This document shows, piece by piece, positions 17,859 through 26,663 of a stretch of DNA of 58,517 bases. A program made the translations under genes and the position numbers. The stretch is from Lachnospiraceae bacterium. Lineage in GTDB: Bacteria > Bacillota > Clostridia > Lachnospirales > Lachnospiraceae. Location of the stretch: assembly GCA_022791975.1 (NCBI GenBank), contig JAAWAC010000012.1, positions 1 through 58,517 on the forward strand, written 5' to 3'. The first letter of the stretch is position 1; the number at the start of each line of letters is the position of its first letter. The notes beneath the pieces were generated by a model that was not told the DNA's origin, did no database searches, and saw nothing but the letters and a program-made list of their open reading frames with translations.

Positions 17859-18623
17859 ATGATTCTGGCTGTTGACATAGGAAATACCAATATTGTAATC
17901 GGTGGCTTTGAAAAGCAACAAATCCTGTTCTGTGAAAGGTTCCAGACCAATCACAAGGCCACCAGCCTGGAATATGCCGCTATTTTTAAGATAACCTTTG
18001 AGATTCATAGACTTGACAAGTCGCAGGTCCAGGGAGCGATTATCTCCTCCGTGGTCCCCTCCATTACCCACACGGTAAAGGAAGCCGTAGAAAAATACGC
18101 AGGCGCCCGTGTGCTGGTAGTGGGCCCAGGCATCAAAACAGGCATCCGCATCCAGGCAGACAATCCGGCCCAGCTGGGCAGCGACCTGGTGGTGGGAGCG
18201 GTGGCCGGAGCGGCTTACTATCCGGTGCCCCTGATTCTTGTAGATATGGGCACAGCCACCACAGTCTCTGTCATTGACGCCTCCAGAGCCTTTATAGGAA
18301 AGTTGATTCTACCTGGGGTTGGCGTCTCCCTGGACGCCCTTATCAGCCGAACCTCTCAGCTTCCCAAGATCTCCCTGGAGCCGCCAAAAAAGCTTATTGG
18401 CACCAACACCATTGACTCCATCAAGGGGGGCATCCTATACGGTACTGCCGGGGCCATCGATGGCCTTATTGATCGAATTCAGGAAGAATTAGGCGCCCCC
18501 TGTACTGTGGTGGCCACCGGCGGCCTGGCCAAGGTTATCACACCTCTGTGCCGAAATTCCATTTTGCTGGATGAGGAGCTGTTGCTCAAGGGATTGATGC
18601 TTCTCTATGAACGAAATTCCTGA
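17859..18623 (+). CDS. coaX: Type III pantothenate kinase
   Basis: Phosphorylates pantothenate, the first CoA step. It has an ASKHA fold with the phosphate-1 loop DIGNTN (6-11), GSDL with catalytic Asp109, and the DMGTATT motif (129-135). The usual GxDR arginine is Leu here. The start at 17859 is set by AGGAGG 6 nt upstream and the canonical MILAVDIGNTN. A longer in-frame ORF upstream would overlap panT and is rejected. At 254 aa it is full length. It is likely cotranscribed with panT. Confidence 0.96.
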   Translation: MILAVDIGNTNIVIGGFEKQQILFCERFQTNHKATSLEYAAIFKITFEIHRLDKSQVQGAIISSVVPSITHTVKEAVEKYAGARVLVVGPGIKTGIRIQADNPAQLGSDLVVGAVAGAAYYPVPLILVDMGTATTVSVIDASRAFIGKLILPGVGVSLDALISRTSQLPKISLEPPKKLIGTNTIDSIKGGILYGTAGAIDGLIDRIQEELGAPCTVVATGGLAKVITPLCRNSILLDEELLLKGLMLLYERNS

Positions 18624-18632
18624 GAAGCCCCT

Positions 18633-19772
18633 CTACCCCAAAATTTTTTCTATCTCCCCCAGCATGTTTTCTGCCATACTGGCGAAGCCTACATCTGTAG
18701 GATGAAGTGCGTCCACTGTCAACTCCCAGCAATCCTTTGGAAACAACTTCCTTCCATCTATAAAATAGACCTGCCCCAGCTCCTCCTGCATTCTGGATGC
18801 CATATCCCTCTGGAATACAAACTGCCTCTCATACTCCGCACCCTTTACCGGGTCCAGGAAGGCAAACACATCGGGAATTCTGGAAACCACCACCACAGGA
18901 GTCCGGGGATGTGCCTTTCGAATCCGCCGAATCAAATGTTCCAGGGTTGGCTCCAGCCGGTCATAGACCATTGCGTTTGCCGCATAATCCAGCAGGTACA
19001 AAAGGGGATTTTCTATCTCCGCCAGCAAATCCGCCACCTCCGGTTCTCCCAGCCCATTTCCAGAAAATCCAAAATTGTAGGTTTCAAGATTCAGCTTCCG
19101 TCCCAGAATGCCTGCGTAACACAGGCCTGGACGGCTGGCACAGGCTCCTTGCGTAATGCTGGTACCATAAAGCACCAGACTCCCTTCCCGCTCATAGGGG
19201 GAGGGGAGGGTCAAGCTTGCATCCCTGTCAATGCCAATCTCCACCTTTACCACATGACAGTACAGGGGAAAATTTATGAGAAACTCATTCACAGGCCTCT
19301 CCCCCTCACAATTCCCCTGTCTGCTGGCGTTAAAAGCCCCTATGGCATCTGGGGAAAGAAGCTCACACTGATAGGACTTTTTGGTAATATCAAACCGAGT
19401 CACTCCTAAAAACAGCAGATCCTTCCGATCTCGTCCCACATAACAGTCAAAGCCGCACTGGCCACAGGCTGTCATATGATACAGCTCCGCCGTGTTCTCC
19501 AGCTCCACCCGTATCCAGAGACTTCCCGTATCGGATCGAAAGGAAATCTGCCCGCCTGCGGTCTCCCTTCCCAGGACAACCAGAGCCGGATTCACCCCCT
19601 TTAAAATCTCCCGGTACTTTCCCGTAAGTCTGTCAAAGCTTCCGTCCTCCTTATAGCCCAAAAGGCCGCTGACACGAATCCCCGGCTCCTGTAAGGAGAC
19701 AAAGCGGATGCGCTCCTCCTCATAGTGATAGTTTCCTTGCATATTGCTGTCAAGCTTTACCACAGATGGCAT
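18633..19772 (-). CDS. SGNH/GDSL hydrolase with N-terminal beta domain
   Basis: Predicted esterase, perhaps removing acyl groups from carbohydrate. Residues 1-185 form a beta-rich domain of the kind found with SGNH carbohydrate esterases. The SGNH domain follows, with nucleophile Ser205 in LYGTSITQG, block III GFSGNG (Gly238/Asn239) and the DxxH pair Asp354/His357. There is no signal peptide, so it is likely intracellular. It is the last gene of the minus-strand glycan locus and converges with coaX (9 nt gap). De-acylation of imported sugars is an inference from position. Confidence 0.85.
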   Translation of the reverse strand: MPSVVKLDSNMQGNYHYEEERIRFVSLQEPGIRVSGLLGYKEDGSFDRLTGKYREILKGVNPALVVLGRETAGGQISFRSDTGSLWIRVELENTAELYHMTACGQCGFDCYVGRDRKDLLFLGVTRFDITKKSYQCELLSPDAIGAFNASRQGNCEGERPVNEFLINFPLYCHVVKVEIGIDRDASLTLPSPYEREGSLVLYGTSITQGACASRPGLCYAGILGRKLNLETYNFGFSGNGLGEPEVADLLAEIENPLLYLLDYAANAMVYDRLEPTLEHLIRRIRKAHPRTPVVVVSRIPDVFAFLDPVKGAEYERQFVFQRDMASRMQEELGQVYFIDGRKLFPKDCWELTVDALHPTDVGFASMAENMLGEIEKILG

Positions 19773-19816
19773 GATTTCTTCCTCCTTAAATCCATTTTAA
19801 TCCCAACCCTTCCAAA

Positions 19817-19850
19817 TCAAAAGGTCATGCTCCCTGTAGCAAGCATGACC
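19817..19850 (-). terminator. Hairpin after the Gfo/Idh gene
   Basis: Nine-bp perfect arms GGTCATGCT (19823-19831, 19842-19850) are followed on the minus strand by TTTTGATTT. It separates the catabolic genes from the SGNH gene and may lower expression of the latter. Confidence 0.7.
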
Positions 19851-19863
19851 CTCCGCCTAAATA

Positions 19864-20940
19864 TTATGAAAAGTAAACGGTCTCATTGGTTCTGGCTGAT
19901 TCATAGATCGCTTCCAGAATCTGTGTCACCACCATGGCCTGCTCCGGTCGCACCACCAAAGGTTCCCCAAGGGCTACTGCCTGGTAGAATACCTCCTGCT
20001 CCACATCCTCAGGCTTCTCCTCGTCTCCGGAAAAGAAATCCACGCCCCCGGGCCTCAGCTCCGGCTTTTCTATGCACTGTCGCCCATATTTTACCCGATT
20101 TATGCGCAGGCCATCCTTCATATCTGCCCCTGCCTTTGTGCCACACAGAGTTGTCTTTGCCTCATCCACCTCCAGGCTGTTTAAGGCCCAGGAAGATTCC
20201 AGATAGATGGTCGCCCCATTTTTCATTTTAATAAAGCCAAAGGCTGAATCCTCCACTGTAAACTTCTCCGGGTCCCAGTCTCCAAAAGCATTTCCCGTCT
20301 CCTTCTGGTCCGCCAGCTTCCGAAACACAGATCCTGTCACAGAGTAAGGCTCATAATTGTCCATCATCCAAAGGGTCAGATCCAGGGCATGGGTGCCAAT
20401 GTCAATCAGAGGACCTCCCCCCTGCTTTTCCTCATCAATAAATACTCCCCAGGTGGGTACCGCCCTTCTGCGGATGGCATGGGCCTTGGCAAAGTAAATC
20501 TCCCCCATCTCCCCATCCACACAGAATCGTTTCAAAAACCGGGAGTCCTTTCGGTAACGGTTCTGATAGCCGATGGTGAGAATCTTCCCACTCTCCTTAG
20601 CCGCCTCCACCATGGCCTTGGCTTCCTCATAGGTCTTTGCCATAGGCTTTTCACACATCACATTCTTTCCTGCCTTTAAAGCCGCAATAGTTGCCGGCGC
20701 GTGGGCATTGTTAGGCGTTAGCACATAGACCGCGTCCAGCTCTTCCTTTACCAGCTCCTGAAAATCCGTATAGATTCGGGCATCCGCCGTGCCAAAGCTC
20801 TCTTTTGTTTTCTCCGCCCTCTCCCGGATCAAATCGCAGAAAGCCACAACCTCAAAACCGCCGTTTCGCCTCATGGCTGGCAGATGCTTCCCATTGGCAA
20901 TGCTTCCACAGCCCACAATGCCTACCTTTAATTTTTTCAT
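19864..20940 (-). CDS. Gfo/Idh/MocA-family oxidoreductase (EKP type)
   Basis: NAD(P)-dependent sugar dehydrogenase family. The Rossmann motif GIVGCGSIA is at the N-terminus, the catalytic-lysine motif CEKPMA at about 94-99, and the C-terminal domain shows GGGPLIDIGTHALDL with a substrate-binding Asp/His. The length of 358 aa is normal. It follows the 252-aa TIM-barrel gene by 21 nt and has its own terminator. Members oxidise sugars, inositols or glycosides, often at C3. The substrate is not known. Confidence 0.88.
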   Translation of the reverse strand: MKKLKVGIVGCGSIANGKHLPAMRRNGGFEVVAFCDLIRERAEKTKESFGTADARIYTDFQELVKEELDAVYVLTPNNAHAPATIAALKAGKNVMCEKPMAKTYEEAKAMVEAAKESGKILTIGYQNRYRKDSRFLKRFCVDGEMGEIYFAKAHAIRRRAVPTWGVFIDEEKQGGGPLIDIGTHALDLTLWMMDNYEPYSVTGSVFRKLADQKETGNAFGDWDPEKFTVEDSAFGFIKMKNGATIYLESSWALNSLEVDEAKTTLCGTKAGADMKDGLRINRVKYGRQCIEKPELRPGGVDFFSGDEEKPEDVEQEVFYQAVALGEPLVVRPEQAMVVTQILEAIYESARTNETVYFS

Positions 20941-20961
20941 CCTAATTCCCTTTCCTGGCCT

Positions 20962-21720
20962 TTACAAATTCCTGATATAGTCTATGCTTTTCCTCATATT
21001 TTCCATGGGATCTCCGTAGGGGTGCTCATCCTGCTCCACCACCAACCACTGTACCTGGCTGGCCTGCGCCTGCGCCAGTATGGCCGCAAGCTCCAGCTCT
21101 CCCTCTCCCAGAGCCACCTGCGCCACCCCTTCTTCTTCCTGGATAAAATCCTTTACGTGGATTATGGGACAGCGACCGCTGTATTTTTTTAAATAGGCCA
21201 CCGGATCCTCACCGCTCACCTTTACCCAGCAAAGATCAAGCTCCGCTGCCAGATTAGAGGGATCCACTGCCTGGTAAAGCATGTCCAGCCAATAGTCTCC
21301 AGTCTCTGTCCGCGCAAACTCATAGCTGTGATTGTGGTAACACACCTTTATGCCTGCTGCCCTGCACCGGGAACCCATCACCGAAAAATAGTCCAGGGTT
21401 GCCTGGAAACGCCTGGGATCACTTCGCCTTCCCTCATCCATCCAGGGAAGAGCCAGAAACCCACAACCAAGCGCTTCATAGGTACGGACAGTCCCCTCCA
21501 GATCCCGCTCAAATTCCCCCAGAGGCACATGGGCGCTGATAGCCCTTAGCCCCAGCTGGTCCAGGCAGGCCCGGATTTCTCCGGGCTCTTTTCCATACAG
21601 GCTCACCAGCTCCACGCCCGCATAGCCCATTCGTGCCAGCTGCTCCATAGTTCCCGCAAAATCCTCCTCTGCTTCCCGGCGCACAGAGTAAACCTGCGCC
21701 GCAACCGGTATTCCTTCCAT
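20962..21720 (-). CDS. Sugar phosphate isomerase/epimerase-like TIM-barrel protein
   Basis: AP-endonuclease-2 (Xylose isomerase-like) TIM barrel, 252 aa. The N-terminus VAAQVYSVRREAEEDF and the strands YAGVELVSLYG, KVCYHNHSYEF and PIIHVKDF are typical. Likely metal ligands are Glu in ELDLCWVK, the His pairs in YHNHSYEF and HVKDF, and a C-terminal Glu in VVEQDE. Family members act as epimerases, dehydratases or beta-eliminating lyases. It sits between two Gfo/Idh genes with gaps of 21 and 59 nt, consistent with a shared pathway. Confidence 0.85.
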   Translation of the reverse strand: MEGIPVAAQVYSVRREAEEDFAGTMEQLARMGYAGVELVSLYGKEPGEIRACLDQLGLRAISAHVPLGEFERDLEGTVRTYEALGCGFLALPWMDEGRRSDPRRFQATLDYFSVMGSRCRAAGIKVCYHNHSYEFARTETGDYWLDMLYQAVDPSNLAAELDLCWVKVSGEDPVAYLKKYSGRCPIIHVKDFIQEEEGVAQVALGEGELELAAILAQAQASQVQWLVVEQDEHPYGDPMENMRKSIDYIRNL

Positions 21721-21779
21721 ATGCTCAGCCCTTTCCTTTCTGCATCTCAGCCTGCCTCCCGCTTAGCCCTGTCTGCTCC

Positions 21780-22829
21780 CTATTCCTCCAGCCGTACCAC
21801 CTGGCAGGTCTTGGCTGACTGGAATATCGCCTCCATCACCTGCATTACCCGCATCACCTGGGAAAGCTTAATCCGGCTCTCCTCCCTGTTTTCCAGAACT
21901 GCCATCACATTCTGGTAGAATTCCCTCACATCTGCGCCCTCAACAATCTGCTCCTCAGTGCAGATACTGTCCTGTCTCCTTGGCGCCATGGTCTTTGTCA
22001 GTCCCGCAGCGGTCCTTACGGGAATCACGTCCTCCTCGCTCTTTCCCACAGCCCGCACCAGCTGCATATCCTGTCCCCAGTTGGTGATCACCGCAGATCC
22101 ATTGGTTCCCAGCACATACCACCTGGGCAGATTGATAAAGTTGCTGGTTCCTACCTCCACCAGGATATGTACCCCATTTTCAAAGCCCAAGTCCGCGGTA
22201 AACCCATCGTCCACCAGCTGATTGGTCACATGGGTCAAGGTTCCATAGACTGTGTGCAGCTTTACCCCGGGCAAAAGTAGCAGCACCTGGTCTAAGAGAT
22301 GTACCCCCCAGTCCAGAACCATGCCACCACCGTGCTCCTTTTCCTGTCGCCAGTCCCCCGGAATGCCCCGGGAGCCGTGGACCCTGGATTCCACCCGAAA
22401 TATATCCCCCAGCCTTCCACTTTCCATTACCTTCTTCACCGTGAGAAAATCTCCGTCCCATCTTCGATTCTGGTGTACTGTCAAAAACCGGCCCGTTCTT
22501 TGGGATGCCTCTATCATTTCCCTAAGCTCTTGGGAGGAAAGGGCCACTGGTTTTTCCGAAATCACGTTTTTTCCCGCCTCCATAGCCTGGATAGCAATTT
22601 CCCTGTGCACATCGTTGGGTGTTGCCACCAGCACCAACTCCACAGTGGGGTCTGCCAAAAGCTCCTCAAGACTTCCATAAACAGGAATCTTTCTGGACCT
22701 TGCGTATTCCCGCCGCTCCTCCTTAATGTCCCACACGCCTGCCACCAGCAGGTTATCAATCTCCTCAATCAAATCATAATGCCAGCCGGCCATTCCGCCA
22801 AAGCCCACCATTGCCAATGTATGTCTCAT
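21780..22829 (-). CDS. Gfo/Idh/MocA-family oxidoreductase (EKP type)
   Basis: Second conventional Gfo/Idh protein, 349 aa. The NAD-binding MVGFGGMAGWHYD, catalytic ISEKPVALS (about residues 92-100) and C-terminal GGGMVLDWGVHLLDQ are present. It differs clearly in sequence from the 19864-20940 protein, so this is not a recent duplication. It is flanked on both sides by AP-endonuclease-type TIM-barrel genes on the same strand (27 and 59 nt). Likely a sugar or glycoside dehydrogenase. Confidence 0.88.
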   Translation of the reverse strand: MRHTLAMVGFGGMAGWHYDLIEEIDNLLVAGVWDIKEERREYARSRKIPVYGSLEELLADPTVELVLVATPNDVHREIAIQAMEAGKNVISEKPVALSSQELREMIEASQRTGRFLTVHQNRRWDGDFLTVKKVMESGRLGDIFRVESRVHGSRGIPGDWRQEKEHGGGMVLDWGVHLLDQVLLLLPGVKLHTVYGTLTHVTNQLVDDGFTADLGFENGVHILVEVGTSNFINLPRWYVLGTNGSAVITNWGQDMQLVRAVGKSEEDVIPVRTAAGLTKTMAPRRQDSICTEEQIVEGADVREFYQNVMAVLENREESRIKLSQVMRVMQVMEAIFQSAKTCQVVRLEE

Positions 22830-22856
22830 GGGATAAGCCCCCTCTCCATTTTTTTC

Positions 22857-23828
22857 TCAGGCCCAGTACATGCTTCCCCGGTCCTCTTTCATCAACACAT
22901 TGTTAAGACACTGGATGGATTTCAGCAATCCCTCCCGGCCAGACATAAGGCTGTCCTCATGCTCAATGCTGATGGCATAATCATAGCCTGCCATGCGAAG
23001 CTCAGACACTATCGCCCGCCAATACTCCTCCCCATGTCCGTAGCCCACGGACCGGAAGATCCAGGAGCGATTCAGTTCCTGCCCATAATGGGTGGTGTCA
23101 AGTACGCCATTGACAGCGGTGTTTCTGGTATCCATCTTGGTGTCCTTGGCATGGAAGTGGAACAAGGCCCCCGCCTTTCCCAGCTCCCGAATACATGTAC
23201 AGGGGTCCATTCCCTGCCAGATCAGATGACTGGGATCAAAATTGGCGCCGATCTCCGGTCCCACCGCCTCCCGCAGCCTTAAGAGCGTCTGGGTGTTGTA
23301 AACGCAAAAGCCCGGATGCAGCTCCAGGGCAATTTTATGCACCCCATGCTCCCTGGCAAAGGCCGCCTTCTGCTTCCAATAGGGGATCAGCACCTGGTTC
23401 CACTGATATTCCAACACTCTGGAAAAATCATCCGGCCAGGGGCAGGTAACCCAGTTGGGCATCTGATCCTCTGGGCTTCCTCCAGGGCAGCCGGAAAAGG
23501 TATTCACCACAGAAACGCCCAGCTTCTCCGCCAGCAAAATGGCATTTGTCAAATCCTCATCAAACCTCCTGGCTGTAGCCGGGTCCGGATGTACCATATT
23601 GCCATGGCTGCTCAGGGCGCTGATCTCCAGTCCATGTCCCTGGATGGTATCCAAAAATACCTTTCTTTTTTCCTCATCCGCCAGCAATGCCGGCGTATCA
23701 CAGTGTGCCCGTCCAGGAAAGCCCCCACAGCCGATCTCCACCATCTCCACGCCATTTTCCGCTAGAAAGGCACAGGCTTCATGGAGTGACAGATTTCCCA
23801 GCACCACAGTAAATGTCCCTAATTTCAT
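22857..23828 (-). CDS. Sugar phosphate isomerase/epimerase-like TIM-barrel protein
   Basis: AP-endonuclease-2 family TIM barrel, 323 aa, longer than its 252-aa neighbour. The four expected metal-site strands are visible: ALELHPGF (Glu), NFDPSHLIW (Asp/His), FHFHAKDTK (His) and SIEHED (Glu). Close relatives act on sugars or keto-sugars as isomerases, dehydratases or lyases. It is the first gene after the two-component system, so it may be the first enzyme of the regulated catabolic run. Confidence 0.87.
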   Translation of the reverse strand: MKLGTFTVVLGNLSLHEACAFLAENGVEMVEIGCGGFPGRAHCDTPALLADEEKRKVFLDTIQGHGLEISALSSHGNMVHPDPATARRFDEDLTNAILLAEKLGVSVVNTFSGCPGGSPEDQMPNWVTCPWPDDFSRVLEYQWNQVLIPYWKQKAAFAREHGVHKIALELHPGFCVYNTQTLLRLREAVGPEIGANFDPSHLIWQGMDPCTCIRELGKAGALFHFHAKDTKMDTRNTAVNGVLDTTHYGQELNRSWIFRSVGYGHGEEYWRAIVSELRMAGYDYAISIEHEDSLMSGREGLLKSIQCLNNVLMKEDRGSMYWA

Positions 23829-23900
23829 GTATCCTCTCCTCCTTTTTTCTACAAGTCAAGGTGTTGGTTAAGCTAAAATTGTTAAAATTTTCTATTTTCT

Positions 23901-24701
23901 TCACTGGTTAAAGCGGTTTCGGTATTCCCCGGGAGTGGTGCCCACTAATGCCTTAAAGCATTTATAAAAATAATTGATATCCCGGTATCCTACCCGCTCT
24001 GCAATCTCATAAATCATGTCATGGCCCCCGTCAATATATTCCACAGCCGCCCGGATACGGTAGCTGTTCAGGTACTCATTAAAGGAAAGACCTGTTTCCT
24101 TCTTGAACAGTCGGCCCAGATAAACCGGACTAAAGCTGTATAATTTTGCCAACAGATTTAGAGTGAGAGGCTCGCTGTAATGGTCGTTGATATAGCCAAG
24201 TAGTTCTGTGATCACCCCATTGGCTGAAAGCCGGTACAAATGTTCAAACTGCTTGCAGGCAGCGCCCGTCTGCTCCGCCTCCTCAGCGAAATCTTCCTCC
24301 CCTTCCGCCTGCTCCGTCTCCCCATTGGCCGAAAGCTGTTCCGCAATTCTGCTCAGATACCCACAGAGAACCACCTCATTAATGGGCTTTAGCAGATAAT
24401 ACTGCACCCCGTACTCCATAACTGCCTGGGCGTAGGAAAACTCTCCATAAGCGCTGACAATGATTACCTTGCAGTTCTCCTGCCTTTCCGCCAGCTGCCG
24501 CACCAGCTCCACCCCATCCATTCGAGGCATTTTCAGATCTGTTACAATCAGATCAAAATGCTCCTGGAGTTGCAATTCCAGAGCCTCCTGTCCATCGGAG
24601 GCTGTTCTCACCACCTGAAATCCATAGGAGCCCCAGTCAATCAGCCGTTGCATTCCCTGACAAACCACTTGCTCATCATCCACAATCATGACCCGATACA
24701 T
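23901..24701 (-). CDS. AraC-family response regulator (YesN-like)
   Basis: Cytoplasmic transcription factor. It has a receiver domain (1-120) with acidic pocket DD8-9, phospho-acceptor Asp55 in VTDLKMPRMDG and the switch Lys in LLKP. An acidic linker (about 125-150) leads to a C-terminal AraC double helix-turn-helix (about 165-266) ending VGYRDINYFYKCFKALVGTTPGEYR. The gene overlaps the sensor kinase by 16 nt, so the two are cotranslated. It most likely controls the adjacent importer and catabolic genes. Direct repeats near the GH20 gene are possible sites. Confidence 0.94.
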   Translation of the reverse strand: MYRVMIVDDEQVVCQGMQRLIDWGSYGFQVVRTASDGQEALELQLQEHFDLIVTDLKMPRMDGVELVRQLAERQENCKVIIVSAYGEFSYAQAVMEYGVQYYLLKPINEVVLCGYLSRIAEQLSANGETEQAEGEEDFAEEAEQTGAACKQFEHLYRLSANGVITELLGYINDHYSEPLTLNLLAKLYSFSPVYLGRLFKKETGLSFNEYLNSYRIRAAVEYIDGGHDMIYEIAERVGYRDINYFYKCFKALVGTTPGEYRNRFNQ

Positions 24702-26485
24702 ACTCTCTCCTCCAAAAGGCGAATGGGCAGCTGTAGGAGAACTTTTGTTCCCTTTCCCTGAACACTGTCAATGGTCAGATTTGCCTCATCCCCATAAACC
24801 AAACGTATTCTGTCATATACATTGTGCAGAGCCACAGACTCCTCCTGTTGTCCTCCGTAAACCATAGCTCGAAGTGCCCGAAGCTGTTCCTCATCCATGC
24901 CTGCCCCATCATCCTCCACGATGATAAAAAGGAGCCCCCCCATCTCCCTGCGAATGGTAAGGAGAATCCTTCCGTTTCCACCCTTTGCCTCCAGTCCATG
25001 GCAGACTGCGTTTTCCACCAGAGGTTGTAACAAAAGTTTCAGCACCCGATAGCCCAGAGCGTTCCCCTCTATGTCCGTGTCAAAGGTAATCCTGTTATTT
25101 AGCCGGTAATTCTGGATACGGATGTATTTATGAATAAATTCCACCTCCTCAAAAAGGGTCACATACTCATTCCGCATATCCATATAGCGACGAAAGCCCT
25201 CAGAAAAAAGCCGGACAATCTCCGCATTCTCCCGATCCTCCCGCAAAATCAAATTCATGCGCAGAGCCTCCAGGGTGTTAAAGAGATAGTGGGGGTCAAT
25301 CTGATGTTGCAGGGCCTGAATCTCCGCCCGCTGTCTGGCTATGATTTCATCCTTTAGGGTCTGCTCTCTCTTGGCGGCTGTGTCAATCAGATTGTCAATC
25401 TGCGCCATCATCTCCATAAACACCGCATCCAGCTGGACAACCTCATCCCTGCTGTTTACATCTGGCGTGAGAGAGGCGATGGAACGAATGCTCTTGCGAT
25501 CAATATTCTGCATTTTCTTATGGAGGCGGTGGATTCCGGAAGTGATCTCCCTGGAGATCCCCATCATCAGTAGATAGGAAAGCCCCAATAGCACCAGGCC
25601 AGCCAGTATCATAATCCACATATACCGCTGCATCTCATTCCACACATTGCTGTAGGACATAAGATATACAATATGTAGATCCTGGGTTTTGCGCTGTATT
25701 ACAATATAGGCATTTCCCTCATAGGTAAGCCGTTGCCAATCCTCCAGATTCTGTAAGGCAAGCCCGCTGCCATCTGCTTGCTCCCCTGTAGTTTTGTCCC
25801 CCTGGGATCTTTGATTTGAGGTAATTACCCGTCCTTCCTGGTCCATCACAAAGACCAGGCCAGCCTCCACGGGCTGGTTGGCAATCTGGGTATAAAAGGA
25901 ATTCTCATCCATATGGAGGGAAATCACATAGGAAATTCCATAATCCCCTCCCTTTTCCCGAACCGCCCGATAATAGCTGTAAACCGGTTCATAGGTATTG
26001 TAACGAATGTTGCTCTTCTGCCACTGGCCATCCGAACTCAGCTTCTCCTCATCCAAAATCCCCTGCTGAAACAGACCGTCCAGCCCATTGCTCAGCTCAA
26101 AGGAAAAATTGCTGATTCCCTTATGGTTGTGATAAATCCGTACCCGGATTCCCTCGTAGGCATTGTTGCAGTTGTCCAAAATAGGGTGAATATTCTGGCT
26201 ATAATAATGAAAGCTTTCCGCCCGGTTCTCAAACTCTCTGGTCAGGTAATCCTCCAGCATACTGAAATCAGCCAGAGTCCCGGCCAGATGCTCCAGCTTG
26301 TCCAGCTCATTGGTATAATTTTCTTCCAGCTGGCCCACATATACCCCAGCAGAGTCCTTAAACTCCTCCAGGGTTGCCTGCTGAATCAAAAGAAAAAATA
26401 TGCACTCCATAAGCAACATGGGTAGCATGGTGACAAACAGGCTGGCAATGGTCATTTTTTTCTGAATACTTGCATTTTTATACAT
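24686..26485 (-). CDS. Sensor histidine kinase (YesM-like)
   Basis: Membrane sensor of the sugar-responsive YesM class. TM1 (about 12-34), an extracellular sensor region (35-285), TM2 (about 287-308) and a HAMP linker precede a His_kinase domain with phospho-acceptor His399 in QHQIDPHYLFNTLEALRMN. The HATPase domain has LLQPLVENAVCHG and VEDDGAGMD. It is 599 aa. In known systems of this class the extracellular part senses ligand directly or through a solute-binding protein. Here the binding-protein gene is upstream in the same direction. Confidence 0.94.
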   Translation of the reverse strand: MYKNASIQKKMTIASLFVTMLPMLLMECIFFLLIQQATLEEFKDSAGVYVGQLEENYTNELDKLEHLAGTLADFSMLEDYLTREFENRAESFHYYSQNIHPILDNCNNAYEGIRVRIYHNHKGISNFSFELSNGLDGLFQQGILDEEKLSSDGQWQKSNIRYNTYEPVYSYYRAVREKGGDYGISYVISLHMDENSFYTQIANQPVEAGLVFVMDQEGRVITSNQRSQGDKTTGEQADGSGLALQNLEDWQRLTYEGNAYIVIQRKTQDLHIVYLMSYSNVWNEMQRYMWIMILAGLVLLGLSYLLMMGISREITSGIHRLHKKMQNIDRKSIRSIASLTPDVNSRDEVVQLDAVFMEMMAQIDNLIDTAAKREQTLKDEIIARQRAEIQALQHQIDPHYLFNTLEALRMNLILREDRENAEIVRLFSEGFRRYMDMRNEYVTLFEEVEFIHKYIRIQNYRLNNRITFDTDIEGNALGYRVLKLLLQPLVENAVCHGLEAKGGNGRILLTIRREMGGLLFIIVEDDGAGMDEEQLRALRAMVYGGQQEESVALHNVYDRIRLVYGDEANLTIDSVQGKGTKVLLQLPIRLLEERVCIGS

Positions 26486-26634
26486 GGCTTAATGGCTCCC
26501 CCTCTTTGGCAGCGGACCTTCAAAGCCTTGATTCTTCCCCACTCCAAGGCTTGCCGTTCCTCAATGCTATCCCATATAGTATACCACAGAGCTGCCTTTC
26601 CTGTCCAAAAACCCATGTCCTGTCGGCTCCACTG

Positions 26635-26661
26635 ACCCAGCCGGTTTTATCACCCAGCCGG
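26635..26661 (-). repeat. 10-bp direct repeat after the permease gene
   Basis: ACCCAGCCGG occurs at 26635-26644 and 26652-26661, period 17. With the flanking bases a GCCGG/CCGGC stem can form just after the permease stop. The 26486-26663 gap has no gene and no clear T-tract terminator, so read-through into the kinase gene is possible. Confidence 0.5.
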
Positions 26662-26663
26662 CT

